Shown here one piece after another: positions 17,669 through 26,457 of a DNA stretch of 64,000 nt. The stretch is taken from positions 1 to 64,000 of the forward strand of contig JAICXB010000006.1 in the NCBI GenBank assembly GCA_025980765.1. The letters run 5' to 3'. Position numbers and translations under genes: made by a program. Numbering within the stretch: the first letter of the stretch is position 1; each line of letters opens with the position of its first letter. The notes below the pieces were generated by a model. The model was not told the DNA's origin and did not search any database. It was given only the letters and a program-made list of their open reading frames with translations. Origin of the DNA: Terriglobales bacterium. Lineage in GTDB: Bacteria; Acidobacteriota; Terriglobia; Terriglobales; Acidobacteriaceae.

Positions 17669-17828
17669 TTCGGAGAGGCTCCTGTGCAAGAGATACAGAG
17701 CACGGTGAGAGCCACTAGAGGGGAGACAAGTTATTGATTGTAAGTGCGGTTAGACGCGCGCAATGGAGCACGGCACTGGCCGATTGCGCGCCCGTGGGAC
17801 ACGACGTTCGGAATCGAACAGTTGATAA

Positions 17829-17922
17829 CAGCAATAGTCAATAAGCAACAAGCAAACGCTCGAATCGCGACTGGCGATTTGCTCGTCGCTTATTGCTTAT
17901 CGCCTACTGCCTATCGCCTATT
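17829..17922. repeat. GCAATAAGC inverted-array element
   Basis: Left arm with AGCAATAGTCAATAAGCAAC and AAGCAAACG; right arm with GCTTATTGCTTATCGCCTAC and TGCCTATCGCC. The centre holds AATCGC/GCGATT. It directly follows the stop of the lactate permease gene (minus strand). Related to 41553-41714. Confidence 0.7.
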
Positions 17923-17924
17923 AC

Positions 17925-19715
17925 TCAGTGAATAAAATTCAACCCGCTCGGGATCAGGTGCGGGAACACATACGCATACAGCAGCACAATCACTCCCACA
18001 ATCGCGCCCAACGCCACCGAATGCCAGACCACAAAGCGGAAGATCTGGCCTTCGTTGCCCACCTGATCGGTCGCGGCCGTCGCAATGCAGATCGACTGCG
18101 CATCGACCATCTTGCCCATTACGCCGCCGGCGCTATTGGCGCCGCACATGAGTATCGGACTTATGTTGAGCTGCTGCGCGGTGATGTGTTGCAGGCTGCC
18201 GAAGAGCGCGTTGGATGAAGTATCGCTGCCGGTCAGCGCCACTCCGAGCCAGCCGAGGAACGTGCCAAAGAACGGATAGAACCATCCGGTTCTGGTAAAC
18301 GCCAGTCCCAAGACGGCATCAAGACCTGAATATCGCGTGACGAAGCCCAGACCCAACATGAAGGCGATGGCGATGATGGCAAAACGCATTTTGTAAAGCG
18401 TCTTGCCGAAGATCTTCATGAGTCCGCCAAAACCCACACCGAGAAGCAGGCCGGAAAGAATTGCCGCGAGGAAGCAGCCACTGCCGGTGGCGGAAAGCCA
18501 GTTGAAGTCATACTTCGCCGCCTCTGGCGTGGGTTTGGTCACTACCGGGGCCGCACGCGTGACCGTCCGGTGCAGCAGCGGAACATTCCATCCACCCTGC
18601 TTAAAAGCAGGCGTGGTGTAAGTGTTCATCGTTTTCTTGAACGACGGTAGTCCCCAGGCAAGAACGAATAGTGACAGGATCACGAACGGCATCCAGGCCT
18701 TCGCGATTTCTATTGCGCTATAGGACCGCCCCGAGCTGCCGGAGCTGGACGAGGAACTCGAGGTCGGGATTGATCCGCCCATGGCGTCGACAACATCGCC
18801 CGTGGAAGTGGAAACGTTTGCTCTTCCGGCTGCGGCTCCCATGATGTGCGTTCCCGCTACTGCGATCGTCGCGCGCTCTTCGGGAAAGCGCCAGATATTC
18901 TTGGGCTGCCAGATCTTGAGGAATCCAACCAGGACCACCATCGAAACCAGTCCGGCAGCGATGTCCACCAGATTGCTGTCCACGTGGTTTGCCCAGAACC
19001 ATTGCGTAATGGAGAACGAAACTCCCGTGACCAGGATAGCGGGCAGGACTTCAAACGTTTCTGCCCAGCCCACCATGGCACGGACAAGCCAAAATGGGAC
19101 AATTATTGCCGTAATCGGAAGAATGCGTCCAATCATGGCGTTCAAGTCGGATTCGGGCAAAGCGCTCACCGCAGCCAGCGTGTGCACCGGAGTGCCGATC
19201 GCTCCCCAGGCTACCGGCGCTGTATTGGCAATCAGGTTCAGGGCGGCTGAGTGAAACGGCTTGAAACCGAGGCCGATCATAAATGCTCCGGCGATGGCGA
19301 CGGGCGCTCCGAATCCCGCGCACCCTTCGATGAAGGCGCCAAAGCAGAACGCGACCAGCAGCAGTTGCAGGCGTCGGTCCGGCGTGATGCCCGCTACCGA
19401 GTGCTTCATGATTTCAAATTTGCCGGTCTCTACCGAGATGTCGTATAGATACACAGCGGCCACGACAATCCAGACAATCTTCAGCAGTCCGAAAGCGACT
19501 CCATAAAGAAAACTTGTGCCCGCCAGCGCAAACGGCATGTGAAAGGCAAGAATCGCGACCACAACCGCCGTTGCAGCTCCGGCCAGCGCGCAGAGATGCG
19601 GGCGTACTCGTAATCCCGCAAGCAGCGTGAACAAGACGATGATGGGCAGGGCTGCAACCAGCGTTGAAAGCCACCAGTGGCCAAATGGATCGTACGTCTG
19701 CGTCCAGGTTGTCAT
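17925..19715 (-). CDS. lctP: L-lactate permease (LctP family)
   Basis: 596 residues with about 13 membrane segments. LctP features: GFGAPVAIAGAFMIGLGF after FIEGCAG, and near the C-terminus LTGSDTSSNALFGSLQ and GANSAGGVMGKM. It should take up lactate (perhaps glycolate) with protons across the inner membrane. ATG 19715, followed by MTTWTQTYDPFGHWW, has an AAGGAAA ribosome site and is the normal family start; the frame open to 19907 is not used. A cytoplasmic loop (~residue 330) carries an unusual poly-Ser run. No lactate dehydrogenase gene is adjacent. Confidence 0.92.
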   Translation of the reverse strand: MTTWTQTYDPFGHWWLSTLVAALPIIVLFTLLAGLRVRPHLCALAGAATAVVVAILAFHMPFALAGTSFLYGVAFGLLKIVWIVVAAVYLYDISVETGKFEIMKHSVAGITPDRRLQLLLVAFCFGAFIEGCAGFGAPVAIAGAFMIGLGFKPFHSAALNLIANTAPVAWGAIGTPVHTLAAVSALPESDLNAMIGRILPITAIIVPFWLVRAMVGWAETFEVLPAILVTGVSFSITQWFWANHVDSNLVDIAAGLVSMVVLVGFLKIWQPKNIWRFPEERATIAVAGTHIMGAAAGRANVSTSTGDVVDAMGGSIPTSSSSSSSGSSGRSYSAIEIAKAWMPFVILSLFVLAWGLPSFKKTMNTYTTPAFKQGGWNVPLLHRTVTRAAPVVTKPTPEAAKYDFNWLSATGSGCFLAAILSGLLLGVGFGGLMKIFGKTLYKMRFAIIAIAFMLGLGFVTRYSGLDAVLGLAFTRTGWFYPFFGTFLGWLGVALTGSDTSSNALFGSLQHITAQQLNISPILMCGANSAGGVMGKMVDAQSICIATAATDQVGNEGQIFRFVVWHSVALGAIVGVIVLLYAYVFPHLIPSGLNFIH

Positions 19716-19742
19716 GCAATTTTCCTTTCGACAGCGCGCTAT

Positions 19743-19770
19743 CAGAACGGCCTGCGGTAGCGGGCCGCGC
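19743..19770 (+). repeat. 28-bp dispersed repeat, copy 2
   Basis: One mismatch from 754-781. It lies in the leader of the lactate permease gene, just upstream of its ribosome site on the opposite strand. Confidence 0.7.
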
Positions 19771-20004
19771 TGTTTGACTCCACGGCATGGGGAAGCGTGT
19801 CGCGCTTCTGAGTCTGCGAATCTTACAACCGCCTGAAACACTGTCAAGAAAGAAATAGAATGGCACTGCGTTGGGCGACTTCGCCCGACCGCTTCATGAG
19901 ATCCCAACCGGCAAGTCGCCCGGGCGAAACGTTCGAGCCAATCTCAGCGAACGGCAACCGGGGACTTTCATCTCTGTCTCATCAGAGGGGTCACCTCACG
20001 TCGC

Positions 20005-20226
20005 CTAAATTCCCTGCTAATTCCCTGCTAATTGTTGAATGGTGCTTAGGAATCAGCTAAGTAGTTACTGAGAAAGGGTTTAGCTGGTTTTGCGGCAATT
20101 CCCTGCTGTTTCCCTGTTCGTTTCCTCAGCACAGAGGCGAAATTGCGAAATTTGGGCAATTTTTGATGATTTTGGAATGCCGCGCCAAAAATTCCCTGTA
20201 GATTTCCCTGTTCTTCGGGAATTCCC
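20005..20226 (+). repeat. Dispersed ~200-265 bp element, copy 2
   Basis: Contains tandem AATTCCCTGCT units, CCCTGTTCGTTTCCTCAGCA, a GCGAAATTTGGGCAA core and a terminal CCCTGTAGATTTCCCTGTTC. It abuts the stop codon of the sugar permease gene on the minus strand. Same order as 865-1079 and as the reverse complements of 26143-26404 and 49828-50093. Confidence 0.75.
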
Positions 20227-21066
20227 TTATCCCTTCACCGCCCCGACCGTGAAGCCGGCGATAAAGCGATCTAAGAAGAGGTTGTAGACAAAGGCAATGG
20301 GCAGACTGGCAATTAGGCAGGCGGCCATCAGCGAGCCCCAGTAATAGACGTCTCCCCGCACCAGGAAGATCGGCACTCCTACGCTCACGGTCTGGTGCTC
20401 GGCGGTCGAGATAAACGTCAGAGCATAGATGAATTCCTGGGTGACCAGCGTGAAGGTAAAGATCACGACGGTCAGAATCCCCGAGGTGGAAATAGGGACA
20501 ACCAGCTTCATAAACGCTCCGAAGGGCGTGAGGCCATCCACCAGAGCGGCATCTTCCAGATCGCGTGGAATCGACTTGAAGAAGCCCATTAGCAGCCAGA
20601 TGGAGAACGGAACGGTGAAGCTGGGATAGACCACAACCACAGACCAGATCGTGTCCTGCAATCCGAGGAAAGCGACGACTCGCGATAAGGGAAGAAAGAG
20701 CAAGGTCGGCGGCACTAGATATGTAAGAAAGATGGCGATACCGAGGCGCTGGCCCCATCTTCCAGTCAGGCGCGCCAACGCGTAAGCCGCCGGAACAGCC
20801 AGCAGCAATGTGATTGCAACCACAATCACGCCGATCAGGACCGTATTTCCCAACCAGCGCAGATACAGGGTCTGTCCAAATAACAGCCGGAGATTGTCCA
20901 GCGTTGGCGCGGCGTTGAATCGGAATGGATTGTTCTGGAGGTTGTAGAGATCGCTGGTCTGCTTAAATGTGGTGATCAGCATCCAGTAAAACGGAAAGGC
21001 GAGCAGACCGGTGAAGATCAGCAGCACGATCCAGTGTCCGAGTTTTCGCCACACCAGGCTGCGCAT
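20227..21066 (-). CDS. Carbohydrate ABC transporter permease, MalG type
   Basis: 279 residues, six membrane segments. The EAA loop that contacts the ATPase reads EDAALVDGLTPFGAFMKLVV (about residues 170-190). The order and size match the second permease of CUT1 sugar importers. Its ATG overlaps the stop of the upstream permease gene (ATGA), so translation is coupled. It is the last gene of a four-gene operon running from 24466 down to 20227, and a repeat element starts right after the stop. Confidence 0.9.
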   Translation of the reverse strand: MRSLVWRKLGHWIVLLIFTGLLAFPFYWMLITTFKQTSDLYNLQNNPFRFNAAPTLDNLRLLFGQTLYLRWLGNTVLIGVIVVAITLLLAVPAAYALARLTGRWGQRLGIAIFLTYLVPPTLLFLPLSRVVAFLGLQDTIWSVVVVYPSFTVPFSIWLLMGFFKSIPRDLEDAALVDGLTPFGAFMKLVVPISTSGILTVVIFTFTLVTQEFIYALTFISTAEHQTVSVGVPIFLVRGDVYYWGSLMAACLIASLPIAFVYNLFLDRFIAGFTVGAVKG

Positions 21067-22031
21067 CAGGACACCTCAGCTCGCGCTGCCACGCGCAGCA
21101 TCAGGTAAGCAATGATCACCAGCAGGGGCACCAGAAAAAGAGAAATTGCGGCGCCAGCGGCGATGTCTCCGCTGAGAATGCCGGTGAAGAACGCCAGAGA
21201 GGGCAGCACTTGCGTGGAATCGAATGGACCGCCGGCGGTGAGAATGTAAACCACCGCAATATCTGTAAATGTGAAGATGATGCCAAACAGCACCGCCACG
21301 CTGATAATGGGCAGCATCATCGGGATGGTGATCTCGAACAGAACCCGCCAGAATCCTGCGCCGTCTACTTCGGCCGCCTCCGGTATCTCCTTTGGAATTG
21401 CAGTTAGTCCTGCCAACAGGATCACGGTCGAGAACGGCAATAATCGCCAGCTATGCACCAGGATTACCGAAGCCATGGCCAAATGGGGTTCGCCCAGCCA
21501 CATCGGGGCGCTATACGGTTTGTAGAGATGGACGGCCACCAGCACCCAGTTGATGACGCTGTAGAGCGAATCGAGAATCCATTTCCAGCCAATTGCGCCG
21601 AGAGAAATGGGCGCTACCCAGGGCAGCAGAATCAGAAATCGAATGATGCCGCGACCACGAAATGCGTTTTCCAGAGCGATTGCCAGAATCGTGGAGCCAA
21701 TGATGACCACGATCTGCGAAAAGATCGTGAAGATGAAGGAATTCTGCAGCGCAACTTTGAAACTTGGACTCTGAATCACGCTGCGAAAGTTCGCCAGTCC
21801 GACAAAATGAATCGTGTTGCTGCCGATCCGGATATCGCTGAATGCATAGATAAACGCCAGTACGAATGGCACGCCGATGATTGCCAGCAGATAGAGCACC
21901 GCCGGGGCAAACATCAGCGTACCCAAAACGGGATCCTGTGCCGTGCCGGCGCGGCGCACGCGGATTCGTCCGGAGCGAGACGACTTTACCGCCTCGGCAA
22001 CCGTAACGGATGATTCACCCATTTCGCTCAT
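21066..22031 (-). CDS. Carbohydrate ABC transporter permease, MalF type
   Basis: 321 residues with a charged cytosolic N-terminus of about 35 residues and six membrane segments. The EAA loop reads EIPEAAEVDGAGFWRVLFEI (around residue 220). It pairs with the MalG-type protein to form the membrane channel of a CUT1 importer. Start and stop both overlap the neighbouring genes by 4 bp. Substrate class is inferred from the family only. Confidence 0.9.
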   Translation of the reverse strand: MSEMGESSVTVAEAVKSSRSGRIRVRRAGTAQDPVLGTLMFAPAVLYLLAIIGVPFVLAFIYAFSDIRIGSNTIHFVGLANFRSVIQSPSFKVALQNSFIFTIFSQIVVIIGSTILAIALENAFRGRGIIRFLILLPWVAPISLGAIGWKWILDSLYSVINWVLVAVHLYKPYSAPMWLGEPHLAMASVILVHSWRLLPFSTVILLAGLTAIPKEIPEAAEVDGAGFWRVLFEITIPMMLPIISVAVLFGIIFTFTDIAVVYILTAGGPFDSTQVLPSLAFFTGILSGDIAAGAAISLFLVPLLVIIAYLMLRVAARAEVS

Positions 22032-23065
22032 TGCCAGCTCAGCGCCTGCGCTGGGGTCCGTTTTCCGCTTGTGCGATCAAAAAACTTCAGTTCCCTTTCG
22101 GGAACTGCGAAATCGTAGACCTTACCGATCTCGAAGGACTGGGCCGAGGCGAGGCGCGCGACCACGTTCTTTCCGTCGAACCGTCCGCCGGCGAGAGAGC
22201 CGGAAAGAATCCACTCTGCGCCCAGGTACTCGATCACCTCTAGCCGCAAATTAAGAGGTACTGCATTTGTGCCACTGAGGGCCGCCGGTACGAACTGCTC
22301 GGGGCGGAAACCCAGGATTACCTCTCCGCTCTCCAGAAGATTCATCGGAGGCGAACCAAGAAACGTCGCAACAAAGGTATCGGCGGGTTCGTCATAGACC
22401 TCTTTGGGACTGCCGAGCTGGCGCACGATGCCCTTGTTCAGTACCACGATGCGATCGCCCATGGCCATCGCTTCCATCTGGTCGTGAGTGACGTAGATTG
22501 TCGTGGTGCCGACGCGCTTGTGAAAGCGTTCAAGCTCCTCGCGTGCAGATGCACGCAGCTTCGCGTCCAGATTGGAGAGCGGCTCATCCAGCAGAAATAC
22601 GGAGGGCTCCCGCACAATCGCCCGGGCCAGGGCAACGCGCTGGCGTTCTCCGCCTGATAGCTGGCGCGGCTTGCGCTCCAGCAGTCCGCCAATCCCCAGC
22701 AGCGACGCTGCCCACTCCACCTTCTGCCGATGCAGGTTTTTCGCTACCTTCTGCGCCTTCAGAGGGAAAGCAATGTTCTTATAAACGGAAAGATGAGGAT
22801 AGAGCGCATAGCTTTGGAAAACCATCGCGATGCGTCGTTCGCGCGGACTAAGCCGGTTGACAACTTGTCCACCGATAAGAATCTCGCCGGCCGTGGGATA
22901 CTCCAGGCCGGCGATCATGCGCAGAAGAGTGGTCTTCCCCGAACCGGAAGGTCCCAGGAACACCAGAAACTCTCCTTCGTTAGTTTTCAGACTTACGTTG
23001 TTTACTGCTCCGGGTTCCCCTTCCTTGAAGACCTTGGATAGCCCCCGGGTCTCAACAACCGCCAT
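22028..23065 (-). CDS. ABC transporter ATP-binding protein, MalK/UgpC type
   Basis: 345 residues. Walker A GPSGSGKTTLL near residue 40, signature LSGGERQRVALARA near 135, Walker B VFLLDEPLSNLD near 155 and the switch His in YVTHDQMEAM. The C-terminal ~100 residues form the OB-fold (TOBE) regulatory domain typical of sugar importer ATPases. It powers the two permeases encoded downstream. The stop overlaps the MalF-type start (ATGA), and 12 bp separate it from the binding-protein gene upstream. Confidence 0.93.
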   Translation of the reverse strand: MAVVETRGLSKVFKEGEPGAVNNVSLKTNEGEFLVFLGPSGSGKTTLLRMIAGLEYPTAGEILIGGQVVNRLSPRERRIAMVFQSYALYPHLSVYKNIAFPLKAQKVAKNLHRQKVEWAASLLGIGGLLERKPRQLSGGERQRVALARAIVREPSVFLLDEPLSNLDAKLRASAREELERFHKRVGTTTIYVTHDQMEAMAMGDRIVVLNKGIVRQLGSPKEVYDEPADTFVATFLGSPPMNLLESGEVILGFRPEQFVPAALSGTNAVPLNLRLEVIEYLGAEWILSGSLAGGRFDGKNVVARLASAQSFEIGKVYDFAVPERELKFFDRTSGKRTPAQALSWQ

Positions 23066-23077
23066 CAGGACCTCGTC

Positions 23078-24466
23078 TCACTTCCAACGGGCGAAGATTC
23101 GCTTGTACTCCTGTTCGGCGGCGCTGGCAGCATTTTCCGGCGTCTCGTCTCCACGCGCCACTTTGGCGAACATCGTAGGAAGCACCCAGGTGCGGAATGC
23201 CTCATCGATTGCGGCAGTCGCATATCCCGGATATCCCACGTTGGTCGCCCAGTCTAGCACGTCGCCTAGGACCGCATATTTGTTCGCAGGGTCCGCGCGC
23301 GGATCGTTCGCGATCTCCTTTTTCAGGTCCGGTACGGTGCTGGGAAAACACGGGAAGTTGTAGAACTGGCTATTGGTAAACACGTCGTGGAAGGCATCGA
23401 TGTAGTCGACCAGGAACTTCTGCGCTCCGTCTTTGTTGTCAGCAAAGTTCCAGATGACATAGCAGTCCATCACGTGCTCCGCTGCCATCCGGCGTACCGG
23501 GCCCTTCAGAGCGCGGCAAACCATGATCTTGCTGGAGATCGGCTGATGCTCCCTTTCCGCTTGACGGGTCACTGAGATCGCATTCATCACGAACGACGTT
23601 TTTCCGGCGAGCATCGCGCGATTGTTCGATGATGGATCCCAGGTGAAAACTTCGGGCGTCTCCGATTCCTGATACAGCGCCTTCATGAACTTCAGCGCAT
23701 CCACGGTTTGCTTGGAGTTGATGGTGACGTTACCATTTGCATCCTGCTCGGCCCCGCCGAAAGACCACAGCAACGCGCGCACGGCCATGCTGGTGTCGAG
23801 CTCTTGGGAGAGCCCGAGACCGCACGGATGTCCGTTCTTGTCGCGGATCTTTTTCGCCCCGGTGCGCAGGTCGTCCCAGGTATCAGGGCCGTTCGCATAG
23901 CCGACTTCGGCCCACCAGTCCTTGTACCAGTTTCCCGGATCGGGAACGTAAGAATCGGAAAAGGCGAAGTACTTCCTGGTCTTGGGATTGTAGGTGGACT
24001 TCTGCGCCAGATCGATTTTCTTTCCATGCTTGCGCTCGACCTCCTGATACACGTGCGCCATATCCAGCGTCTGCGGTTCGAAGGCGGCAGGAGGCGAGAG
24101 AAACATGAACAAGTCGTGTCCCTTTTTGGCGGAAACTTCGGCCGCTGCGCGCGCCGGAAGCTCGGTCAAATTGATATGGTCGACGGTGACATTGGTATTG
24201 TTCTTCTCTCCCCATTGTTTGGTAAAGACGCCGTCAAACCACTTGTCGTATTCGGGAACGAAGTGACTCCATTGAATGATCTTGAGCGTCTTCTGCTGTG
24301 CCTGCGCTCGTTCCGGAAAGAGGAAATAGGGCCCGCCAAATCCGGCCGCAATGGTTCCCGCGCCGGCAATCTTAATGAAGTCCCGACGCGAAACGCTGTT
24401 GTTCTCCTGGTTCGTAACCTTTTCGCCAGATTTCTCGTTGGTACTGAACTTCTTTTCTTCGTCCAT
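23078..24466 (-). CDS. Extracellular sugar-binding protein with Tat signal
   Basis: 462 residues from ATG 24466, with GGAGGGG upstream. The N-terminus has a 30-residue charged lead, then the twin-arginine motif SRRDFIK and a hydrophobic stretch (AGAGTIAAGFGGPYF) cut near AQA, so it is exported folded through Tat. The rest is a type I solute-binding protein (family 1: LKIIQWSHFVPEYDKWFDGV, later YQESETPEVFTWD). It is the first gene of the sugar importer operon and delivers the ligand to the permeases. Ligand unknown. Confidence 0.88.
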   Translation of the reverse strand: MDEEKKFSTNEKSGEKVTNQENNSVSRRDFIKIAGAGTIAAGFGGPYFLFPERAQAQQKTLKIIQWSHFVPEYDKWFDGVFTKQWGEKNNTNVTVDHINLTELPARAAAEVSAKKGHDLFMFLSPPAAFEPQTLDMAHVYQEVERKHGKKIDLAQKSTYNPKTRKYFAFSDSYVPDPGNWYKDWWAEVGYANGPDTWDDLRTGAKKIRDKNGHPCGLGLSQELDTSMAVRALLWSFGGAEQDANGNVTINSKQTVDALKFMKALYQESETPEVFTWDPSSNNRAMLAGKTSFVMNAISVTRQAEREHQPISSKIMVCRALKGPVRRMAAEHVMDCYVIWNFADNKDGAQKFLVDYIDAFHDVFTNSQFYNFPCFPSTVPDLKKEIANDPRADPANKYAVLGDVLDWATNVGYPGYATAAIDEAFRTWVLPTMFAKVARGDETPENAASAAEQEYKRIFARWK

Positions 24467-24586
24467 GTGTCCCCTCCATAGCAGCCGCGCCGCGCGCGGA
24501 CATTTTTCGGATGAACAACGAAGCCGTAACACTGCGGGGACGAATTATAGACCCAAGCGCAACCTGGGGTTAACACCAACAACCCT

Positions 24587-24757
24587 GATCACCACGGAGA
24601 CACGGAGATCACGGAGAAAGAGAAAGCTCGGGTTTCAGTTTCAGTTTTCGGCCAAGCTGCTGCTGAGCGTCGCTTTGGCCGAACCAGGCACCTGAAAACG
24701 AAACTTACAACGCCCTCCACTTTTCTCCGTGTCCTCCGTGGCTCCGTGGTGAAATCA
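24587..24757. repeat. CACGGAG element with long core
   Basis: Left arm TCACCACGGAGACACGGAGA and TCACGGAGAAAG; right arm TTTTCTCCGTGTCCTCCGTG and GCTCCGTGGTGAAATCA. The ~95-bp core contains a small GTTTCAGTTTCAG array. It lies between the divergent binding-protein and MFS genes, so it is part of both leaders. Confidence 0.8.
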
Positions 24758-24796
24758 GACGTTCTCTCCCTCTGCATCAGCCCTTATAGTAAAAAC

Positions 24797-26116
24797 ATGC
24801 GGGAAATTTTGCGGCAACGCGGGCTGCGCCTGATCTTCATCGCCAACCTGGTCTCGATGCTGGGCAGTGGCATGAACTCCGCCGCTGTTGTCTGGTACAT
24901 CCTGCAGGCGACGCACTCGGAGATGGCGCTGGGGACGATCTTTATCCTGCAGACGATCCCTGCCCTGCTGATGCTGCCCTTTACCGGCGTGATCATCGAC
25001 CGCGAGGACCGCCGTCACCTGGTCATGATTCTTGATGGGTCGCGAGCCGTGGTGATCTTCACGATTGCATTGCTGGCGCTCGCCGGACGTGTCCATCTTT
25101 GGGAGCTTTACCTGATGAACACACTGGTCGCTGCGGGCTTCTGGATGTTCTGGCCATCGGTGACGGCGCTCATTCAGGAGCTCACTCCGGAATCGCAGTA
25201 CGTGACGTCGAGCAATTTTCTGATGGCGGGCGTGCAAGGCGGCTTCCTGATTTCCGGCGCTATCGTGGGATTCGTGTACAACCACATCCACCTCGGCGGC
25301 GTGCTGCTCCTGGATTTCACGACCTACCTGATCTCCATCAGTTGCTATCTGTTCGTGCGTAAGGGACGCGTTACTGTGGCGCGCCATGCCGAGAGTCCCG
25401 TGCCGCGCAATGCGCATCCTCTGGACCGCTATTTAAGCGAACTCAAAGAAGGATTTGGTTATCTGAAGCATCGTCCTGCCGTGACCCTGGTAGGAATCGG
25501 GATGGCTCTGTTCATGGGAGCGATGCTGACGCAGGGCATCATCACCGCCCCGCTGGATGATCGCATTCTGCACGGCGGCGCTGTCGGCTACGGCTGGCTG
25601 AATGGCGCCTGGGGTGTGGGCGCATTCGTAAGCACCTTATATACGCCGATGGTGATTGGCTGGTTGGGAACCAGAGCCAGCATCCGGCTGGGAATGTTTG
25701 TGCTGGGCGGGTGCATGATTCTGGTTCCGCACAGCGTTTTTCTTTCCGGCGCGATGGGAATACTGCTGCATTCCGCCGCGAAATACCTGCTCGACATTGC
25801 ACTCGCAGTAGCTGCTCTATTGTTCTTTTTCATGGGATCGGCTCGCGGAATGGGCGGCACTGCGCTGAACACCAGCCTCATGGAATTGGTGCCCAAGCAC
25901 TTCATGGGACGGGTACAGAACACCTTCTATTTCATGGGGACTCTGCTACAGCTCGTGCTCGCTTATGCGGTCGCCTTTGCCGCGCACCACATCGGCCTCT
26001 CCACCGCCTACGTCCTGATTGCCATTGTCTATCTTGGCGCCTGCGCATCCACACTATTGTCGGCGGAACCTGCCTCAGTTGGCATGGAAATTCGTGAGGA
26101 AACAACCGTCGTATGA
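24797..26116 (+). CDS. MFS transporter (DHA3-like exporter)
   Basis: 439 residues with about 12 membrane segments. MFS hallmarks: an N-terminal GSGMNSAAVVWYILQ helix, and the loop between helices 2 and 3 with GVIIDREDRRHLVMI (the Gx3DRxxRR signature). It resembles enterobactin- or macrolide-exporter-type MFS proteins (TIGR00900-like). The start at ATG 24797 removes an 18-residue extension that would start in the repeat element. Substrate unknown. A second MFS gene of the same broad family is at 29501-30820. Confidence 0.85.
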   Translation: MREILRQRGLRLIFIANLVSMLGSGMNSAAVVWYILQATHSEMALGTIFILQTIPALLMLPFTGVIIDREDRRHLVMILDGSRAVVIFTIALLALAGRVHLWELYLMNTLVAAGFWMFWPSVTALIQELTPESQYVTSSNFLMAGVQGGFLISGAIVGFVYNHIHLGGVLLLDFTTYLISISCYLFVRKGRVTVARHAESPVPRNAHPLDRYLSELKEGFGYLKHRPAVTLVGIGMALFMGAMLTQGIITAPLDDRILHGGAVGYGWLNGAWGVGAFVSTLYTPMVIGWLGTRASIRLGMFVLGGCMILVPHSVFLSGAMGILLHSAAKYLLDIALAVAALLFFFMGSARGMGGTALNTSLMELVPKHFMGRVQNTFYFMGTLLQLVLAYAVAFAAHHIGLSTAYVLIAIVYLGACASTLLSAEPASVGMEIREETTVV

Positions 26117-26142
26117 CGGAACTATCATGGATACAGCCGGTG

Positions 26143-26404
26143 GCTTTCCTCAGAACAGGGGAAAATACCGGGAAAATTTGCTTGCGGCTCGCCGAATCTT
26201 CAAATTTGGCCCAAAATTCGCGATTTTCGCCCTTTGCTGAGGAAACGAACAGGATAAAACAGGAAAGCCCGGGAAATCGCTGTAAGACACTCCGAAGCTG
26301 AGAGTTACAAGGAATTTCCGAACGATTCGAGAAATTAACAGGAAAGGAACAGGAAAGCTGCGAGATTTCCACATCTCCGGTGATTGCAGATGCGCAGGCG
26401 CTTC
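26143..26404 (-). repeat. Dispersed ~265 bp element, copy 3
   Basis: Reads CTTTCCTCAGAACAGG, a CAAATTTGGCCCAAAATTCG core, TTTGCTGAGGAAACGAACAG and, after a variable middle, AACAGGAAAGCTGCGAGATT and GTGATTGCAGATGCGCAG. The last part is shared with 50037-50092. It fills the gap between the MFS and P450 genes. Confidence 0.8.
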
Positions 26405-26457
26405 ATCCGCTAATCTGAACCTGCCGCCTGTCTACCCAGTTTTCTGACGAACGGAAG

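Noticed and set aside
25932-26372. Minus-strand frames over the 26143-26404 repeat element
   Set aside because: Open only because of the repeat; the sibling copies at 20005 and 49828 do not keep the same frame.
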